The position numbers and the translations under genes were made by a program. Shown piece after piece: positions 14,162 to 16,870 of a stretch of DNA of 16,870 nucleotides. Origin of the DNA: Methanomicrobiales archaeon (lineage in GTDB: Archaea > Halobacteriota > Methanomicrobia > Methanomicrobiales > Methanoculleaceae); contig JAAZGM010000179.1 in assembly GCA_012511245.1 (NCBI GenBank), positions 1 to 16,870 of the forward strand, in the 5' to 3' direction. Every line of letters starts with the position of its first letter. Position 1 is the first letter of the stretch. The notes under the pieces were generated by a model. The model was not told where the DNA came from. It worked only from the letters and a program-made list of their open reading frames with translations, and made no database searches.

Positions 14162-14176
14162 AAATCGACGATACGG
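14162..14176 (+). repeat. 15-bp direct repeat, right of the lipoprotein gene
   Basis: Exact second copy of AAATCGACGATACGG (first at 13013-13027), located between the lipoprotein terminator and the convergent GIY-YIG gene. Confidence 0.65.
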
Positions 14177-14192
14177 GGGCGAGAGGGAGAGG

Positions 14193-14564
14193 TTATCCGG
14201 TCTCCTCTTCTCCGACCGGCTCCATATACCCGTCTTTTTTGATGTGCATGGCGCCCGGTTCCTCCCCCCACCACGGCGAGCGTCCTGACTCGAACAATCC
14301 TCGAAGGTCTTTAGCATCTATCAGTTCGATTACCGTTTCATCGAACCATTCTCCATGTAGACGGTAGTCAGCGAAGCGGGTATGTAACCAAGACTCGAAC
14401 GCAGGATCTACGCCTTCAAACAGCCTAGCAACCTGCAACTCGAACGGATGTCCTGGTTGAATCTCAGTGAGGCGGCGATCCACATCTACAGAGTGCCCGA
14501 TCTTCGCCGGCCCGCCCTGGCAGGCCTGGATGACGTATACGTTGGTCTTCGTGTCGGTCTCCAT
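14193..14564 (-). CDS. GIY-YIG superfamily protein, T5orf172 type
   Basis: A 123-residue protein matching the T5orf172/Mug113 branch of GIY-YIG nucleases. The first strand is VYVI (9-12), the KIG triplet in AKIGHS is at 20-25, with the following arginine R30 (VDVDRRL). The helix FESWLHTRF holds the metal-binding E57, and HGEWFD (70-75) ends the domain. Such proteins occur in phages as nucleases or DNA-processing factors. The start at ATG 14564 lies four bases after the stop of the DUF2080-like gene, behind GAGGAG, so the two form a leftward operon. The C-terminal 35 residues are a polar tail with no homology I can name. Its target is unknown. Confidence 0.8.
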   Translation of the reverse strand: METDTKTNVYVIQACQGGPAKIGHSVDVDRRLTEIQPGHPFELQVARLFEGVDPAFESWLHTRFADYRLHGEWFDETVIELIDAKDLRGLFESGRSPWWGEEPGAMHIKKDGYMEPVGEEETG

Positions 14565-14568
14565 ATCG

Positions 14569-14718
14569 CTACTCCTCTTCGAGCGGTTCGAGGAGGATAA
14601 CCCGCACCTTCTTCCCGGCCCATGTCTTCGGGACGAATACGCGCCCGCTGCTCCCTCCGTTACTCACTTCCTTCTCAATGGTATCATAGACGTCTATCGT
14701 TACGGTAAATGGTTTCAT
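14569..14718 (-). CDS. Small DUF2080-like (AbrB-fold-like) protein
   Basis: A 49-residue protein from ATG 14718. The pattern EKEVSNGGSSGRVFVP then KTWAGKKVRVILLE matches the short archaeal DUF2080 family, often labelled transposon-encoded, which resembles the swapped-hairpin AbrB fold of transition-state regulators and antitoxins. The longer frame upstream (to 14853) encodes a non-conserved hydrophobic stretch across a promoter and is rejected as start. The TATA-like TATTTATAG centred near 14746 is about 28 bases upstream, fitting a leaderless transcript. It may control its own operon, including the GIY-YIG gene. Confidence 0.75.
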   Translation of the reverse strand: MKPFTVTIDVYDTIEKEVSNGGSSGRVFVPKTWAGKKVRVILLEPLEEE

Positions 14719-14811
14719 TATGGTTATAATATGACAACAATCTATAAATACTATGCCCTCTATTGTTATATCATAGCAGTAAAATAGCAGTAAAAAGGAG
14801 AGTGAGAAACC
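14719..14811. promoter_or_regulatory. Divergent AT-rich promoter region
   Basis: This is the most AT-rich intergenic stretch in the element. CTATAAATA at 14742-14750 reads as a TATA box in both directions. Leftward it sits about 28 bases from ATG 14718. Rightward it would start transcription near 14772, with TTATATCAT (14766-14774) as an alternative box nearer the gene. Imperfect inverted repeats (ATGACAACAAT near 14731, ATTGTTATATCAT near 14762) surround it. The rightward gene has Shine-Dalgarno GGAGAG at 14797-14802. Confidence 0.6.
14774..14795 (+). repeat. Tandem 11-bp duplication TAGCAGTAAAA
   Basis: TAGCAGTAAAA occurs twice head to tail (14774-14784, 14785-14795) in the leader just before the Shine-Dalgarno of the gene at 14812. 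It could be a recent slippage duplication or a paired binding site. Confidence 0.85.
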
Positions 14812-15204
14812 ATGCAGAAATTCAACCCATGCGGAGAAGTCAGGCGGGACCACCAGGCCCTCGCCCTGAACGTGGACGGGTGGACCCTTGGCCGGCTCGT
14901 GGTCGCAGCCGGTGACGTATCGAAACTCCTAAAAGGCGCAGAGGTCGAAGTCTCGTTCCTGCAGCAGCGCGAAGACGGCGAGGTCTTCGTCGGCTATGCC
15001 GGCCGTGCCCGCCCCTCACGCAGCGGGAAGGCGTTCTGCTTCTACGTGGAAGGCCACATGGCCACGGTGCCCCGGCGCGCCCTGGAGGCTGTGGTCTCCG
15101 GGAGCCGGCCGGCGGCCCGGGTCTCCAGCCCGGCCCCGGTGATCGACGCCGACCAGGAGCAGGCGAAACCGATCGACCACGACCTCGTGAGGTCGTTTGT
15201 ATGA
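14812..15204 (+). CDS. Protein of unknown function, first gene of right-end operon
   Basis: A 130-residue protein from ATG 14812, preceded by AAGGAGAG. The first 95 residues look beta-rich and compact (LVVAAGDVSKLLKGAEVEVS, EVFVGYAGRARPSRSG), as in small barrel domains. Residues 95-130 form an alanine/proline-rich tail. No motif is recognised. The stop overlaps the next start (ATGA), so this begins a co-translated set reading toward attR. Confidence 0.7.
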   Translation: MQKFNPCGEVRRDHQALALNVDGWTLGRLVVAAGDVSKLLKGAEVEVSFLQQREDGEVFVGYAGRARPSRSGKAFCFYVEGHMATVPRRALEAVVSGSRPAARVSSPAPVIDADQEQAKPIDHDLVRSFV

Positions 15205-15509
15205 TCCTCGATGACGTGACCCAGGATGCCCTGGAGAAGCTGATCGCCGATGACCTCCGGCACGCGGCCGTTGATACCGTCTCAATCGTCGTGGACGAGA
15301 ACGGCGCGATCCGGGTGGACGAACTCACGCTGAGGACGGAGGACGGAAGATACCTTAGCGTCGGTGACGTGCGGCTCGAAGTCTACACCGAGCACGACGG
15401 TTGGCATAAGGCCGACGTGATGACGGACTACCGCGACGACCTCGCCGACGCTCTCGCCCCGCCCTGGCGCCCGGGTGACGACGCCGACCGGCCGGAGGAT
15501 CGGATATGA
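15201..15509 (+). CDS. Acidic protein of unknown function
   Basis: A 102-residue, strongly acidic protein (many D and E) overlapping its neighbours by ATGA at both ends. A helical N-terminus (DDVTQDALEKLIADDLRHAA) is followed by a beta-rich middle (VSIVVDENGAIRVDELTLRT). The acidity recalls DNA-mimic or inhibitor proteins, but nothing specific supports that. Unknown. Confidence 0.65.
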   Translation: MILDDVTQDALEKLIADDLRHAAVDTVSIVVDENGAIRVDELTLRTEDGRYLSVGDVRLEVYTEHDGWHKADVMTDYRDDLADALAPPWRPGDDADRPEDRI

Positions 15510-15673
15510 GCCTACCCGAACACTACCGCAACGCCGGCGCCTGCCAGACCTGTGCATATCGCGGCGAGAGCATCCTCAACGGCGCATTCGTCTGCGACCG
15601 GCATCAGGCTCGGGTGATGGGATGGGGCATCTGTGACGACTACCAGACGCGCAAAGAGAACCGGCGGCCGTAA
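15506..15673 (+). CDS. Small four-cysteine (probable zinc-binding) protein
   Basis: A 55-residue protein from ATG 15506, inside the previous stop. Cysteines C13, C16 (CQTC), C30 (FVCDRH) and C43 (GICDDY) with H33 suggest a single zinc or Fe-S site. Similar small CxxC...C...CDxY proteins are common in phages and plasmids without known function. The frame ends at TAA 15671-15673. Confidence 0.65.
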   Translation: MSLPEHYRNAGACQTCAYRGESILNGAFVCDRHQARVMGWGICDDYQTRKENRRP

Positions 15674-15750
15674 ACGCGGCGGCGGAGGTGCAACCCCTCC
15701 GGCCGGCATGCCTGACGGCTTCGGCCCGATGGCGAGGAGATGAAAACCAC
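15674..15750 (+). promoter_or_regulatory. GC-rich, foldable gap before the zinc-ribbon gene
   Basis: This is the only real gap in the right-end operon. It contains a stem CGGAGG / CCTCCG around TGCAACC (about 15685-15704) and a GGC-TTCG-GCC tetraloop hairpin near 15717-15726. GAGGAG (15735-15740) follows as ribosome site before ATG 15751. It may be a structured leader, or simply the remnant of coding sequence; I match it to no known RNA family. Confidence 0.35.
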
Positions 15751-16170
15751 ATGACAGATATCGACTTTGGAACCCTGATAACGGCCGTTGTTGATGAGAT
15801 GAACTGCACTACGAGCGAATTATTCGGGGACGAACTCACAGACCCGGATCTAGCCGTGAAGCGATACAACCGCAACGTGATCGGACGAATCCGGGAGGTC
15901 TTCGACGAGGCGGAGGCCCCCGCCCCGGTGCCGCCGACCTGCTCGAACTGTGGCATGGTCCTGGGAGAAACGGCTCGGTTCTGCAGCCGGTGCGGAACGC
16001 CTCTATCGGTAGACGCTGCGGACGAACTCCTGGCAGACCGGCTCGCTAAGGATGTCGGCACGACCCCTGATAACCCGAGTTTCCGGGTGGCGCTCGCCCG
16101 CATCCGTGAGGAGATGCCGGAGGAGTGGGCTGCCCTGGTGCAGAAGATCACTGTGTCGGCGAAGGTGTGA
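15751..16170 (+). CDS. Zinc-ribbon protein sharing the integrase tail domain
   Basis: A 139-residue protein. The N-terminal helical part (1-55) is followed by a zinc ribbon with C64, C67, C78, C81 (CSNCG, CSRCG). After it comes GTPLSVDAADELL and then TPDNPSFRVALARIREEM. The integrase tail has the same cysteine spacing, the same GxxL after the last cysteine, and a matching ANPNDPEALTILLEARTRM. So the two proteins share a C-terminal module. ATG 15751 is chosen for its GAGGAG ribosome site; an upstream ATG at 15688 would extend into the foldable gap. Possible roles are binding the integrase partner or acting in excision (inference). Confidence 0.75.
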   Translation: MTDIDFGTLITAVVDEMNCTTSELFGDELTDPDLAVKRYNRNVIGRIREVFDEAEAPAPVPPTCSNCGMVLGETARFCSRCGTPLSVDAADELLADRLAKDVGTTPDNPSFRVALARIREEMPEEWAALVQKITVSAKV

Positions 16171-16172
16171 CC

Positions 16173-16457
16173 ATGTTGATCCCCATCACGCATGAGGGAA
16201 AGCGCCTGTGGGCGGATATCTCGATCGGATGCGAAAAATACATCTACATGAACACGGTAGAGGATCTATCCCACTATATCTTAACTAATGCCCGGGTCGA
16301 AGCAGTCCTGACTGATGAGGATGTTCTCCCGAGCATCACCCGGTCGGTGGCGATGCTGACCAACGAGGGAGCCTCCCTGGAGGATGCCGTCTCCCGGGTG
16401 GCCACCTGCTACCGCATCCTGCCGGCATATGTCGAGGAGATCCTCGCCCCGGCATAA
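16173..16457 (+). CDS. Protein of unknown function, last gene before attR
   Basis: A 94-residue protein from ATG 16173, two bases after the previous stop, with GAAGGTG upstream. It starts with a beta-like stretch (MLIPITHEGKRLWADISI) and ends in a helical half (ASLEDAVSRVATCYRILPAY). No motif is recognised. It is the last gene of the right-end operon; 286 non-coding bases separate it from attR. Confidence 0.65.
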   Translation: MLIPITHEGKRLWADISIGCEKYIYMNTVEDLSHYILTNARVEAVLTDEDVLPSITRSVAMLTNEGASLEDAVSRVATCYRILPAYVEEILAPA

Positions 16458-16662
16458 CCCCACCTTACACCATACCTCTTTAAACGACCTATCTGGAACG
16501 AGCAACCGACCACACGCCGCGTTCAAAGTGCGCCTGGTCGAACCGAGCGATCATATCAGTCAGATCATTATCCGTTCACATTGCCCGTTTAAGCCACGAT
16601 CCACCTGTCGATCGATTTTCACATAGCGGAGAAAAGATCAGGCGCCATATCGATTCTATGAG

Positions 16663-16694
16663 GATATTTCATCTCGCAAGGGGTGGGAAATATC
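16663..16694. repeat. 8-bp inverted repeat near attR
   Basis: GATATTTC (16663-16670) and GAAATATC (16687-16694) are perfect inverted copies with a 16-base gap. They lie 50-80 bases inside attR in otherwise non-coding DNA (16458-16743), a plausible place for accessory integrase-arm or excisionase sites. Confidence 0.45.
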
Positions 16695-16706
16695 GCCAAT
16701 TCGGGC

Positions 16707-16714
16707 TTCTTTTT
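16707..16714 (+). terminator. T-rich terminator at the right end of the element
   Basis: TTCTTTTT at 16707-16714, preceded by GC-rich GGGC, would end rightward transcription before it runs antisense into tRNA-Phe. No strong stem precedes it. Confidence 0.4.
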
Positions 16715-16716
16715 GG

Positions 16717-16732
16717 CTTGGGCATTAGGAAA
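16717..16732 (-). repeat. Right arm of 16-bp inverted repeat flanking the att core
   Basis: CTTGGGCATTAGGAAA is the exact reverse complement of 314-329. It lies 11 bases inside the attR core. Confidence 0.8.
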
Positions 16733-16743
16733 ATAGGCCGAAG

Positions 16744-16760
16744 TGCCCCCACCCGGATTT
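16744..16760. repeat. attR: 17-bp att core inside tRNA-Phe
   Basis: Identical to attL at 288-304. It forms the 3' end of the tRNA-Phe gene, so the element itself supplies the last 17 bases that keep the tRNA intact. Confidence 0.9.
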
Positions 16761-16817
16761 GAACCGGGGACAACCAGATCTTCAGTCTGGCGCTCTCCCA
16801 GTCTGAGCTACAGGGGC
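16744..16817 (-). tRNA. tRNA-Phe (GAA)
   Basis: Read on the minus strand, this 74-base gene folds into a full cloverleaf. The acceptor stem GCCCCTG/TGGGGGC has two G-U pairs, and the discriminator is A. The anticodon arm is CCAGA-CTGAAGA-TCTGG with anticodon GAA, and the T arm is CCCGG-TTCAAAT-CCGGG. CCA is not encoded. The gene is intact despite serving as the integration site, because the incoming element restores its 3' end. Confidence 0.95.
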
Positions 16818-16844
16818 TTTCTGCCCTATAGTGTTGTCAGTTGT

Positions 16845-16858
16845 CCCTAATAAATTCT
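16845..16858 (-). promoter_or_regulatory. TATA box of tRNA-Phe
   Basis: On the minus strand, AATTTATTAGG (complement of the TAATAAATT region at 16848-16856) is centred about 35 bases before the tRNA 5' end. This puts the start site some 8-9 bases upstream of the mature tRNA, as usual for archaeal tRNA genes. Confidence 0.55.
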
Positions 16859-16870
16859 ATGCTTGAGGGA

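Noticed and set aside
2268..14172. ATCG(A/T)CGAT palindromes as a general operator family
   Set aside because: The 9-mer also occurs inside coding sequence (for example near 8326), where ATC-GAC/GAT codons favour it, so only the longer 15-bp repeats were kept.
13909..14274. Minus-strand frames of about 120 residues after the lipoprotein gene
   Set aside because: They run through the lipoprotein terminator and repeats and overlap the GIY-YIG gene in another frame; composition is not protein-like.
1..16870. CRISPR array, insertion sequence or transposase
   Set aside because: No regularly spaced direct repeats with unique spacers and no transposase-like frame were seen; DUF2080-like proteins are called transposon-encoded but no transposase lies nearby.

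Overview
The window holds a complete integrated virus-like element of about 16.5 kb, with short stretches of host chromosome at both ends. The host looks like a GC-rich methanogenic archaeon, most likely of the Methanomicrobiales (Methanoculleus-like). This is inferred from TATA-box promoters 25-30 bases ahead of leaderless starts, a tRNA-Phe gene without encoded CCA, oligo-T terminators, an archaeal-type surface lipoprotein and a DUF2080-like protein. I could not confirm the species.

Boundaries: a 17-bp stretch of the 3' end of tRNA-Phe(GAA) occurs twice, at 288-304 and inside the intact tRNA gene at 16744-16760. The bases before 288 are chromosome (the tail of a host gene and its terminator). 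The bases after 16760 are the rest of tRNA-Phe and its promoter. Just inside both ends lies a perfect 16-bp inverted repeat, so the excised circle would carry a symmetric attP.

Layout: (1) 362-2338, a tyrosine integrase with a zinc-ribbon tail, and a convergent winged-helix-like protein that may be the lysogeny regulator. (2) 2396-5983, rightward early genes: a ribbon-helix-helix protein, a small unknown, a Dam-type adenine methyltransferase, and an 819-residue primase-polymerase/SF3 helicase. (3) 6157-8741, a packaging module: an unknown protein, a zinc ribbon, a small-terminase-like protein, then the large terminase as two separate genes (ATPase and nuclease). (4) 8788-12468, a tail remnant or minimal tail module: an 85-residue unknown, a tail assembly chaperone with a textbook -1 frameshift site, and a 908-residue TP901-type tape measure protein. 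(5) 12469-13187, a broken ribbon-helix-helix gene and a 500-base gene-free stretch. (6) 13188-13973, a lipoprotein gene with its own promoter and terminator, flanked by 15-bp direct repeats. (7) 14193-14718 leftward, a DUF2080-like and a GIY-YIG/T5orf172 protein. (8) 14812-16457 rightward, five small tightly spaced genes of unknown function, one sharing its zinc-ribbon domain with the integrase tail.

Integration, DNA replication, packaging motor and tape-measure functions are all present. No portal, head protease, major capsid, tail tube or baseplate gene is visible. The element is therefore either a deletion derivative of a tailed archaeal virus or a satellite that borrows a helper's capsid. 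The sequence alone does not decide between these.
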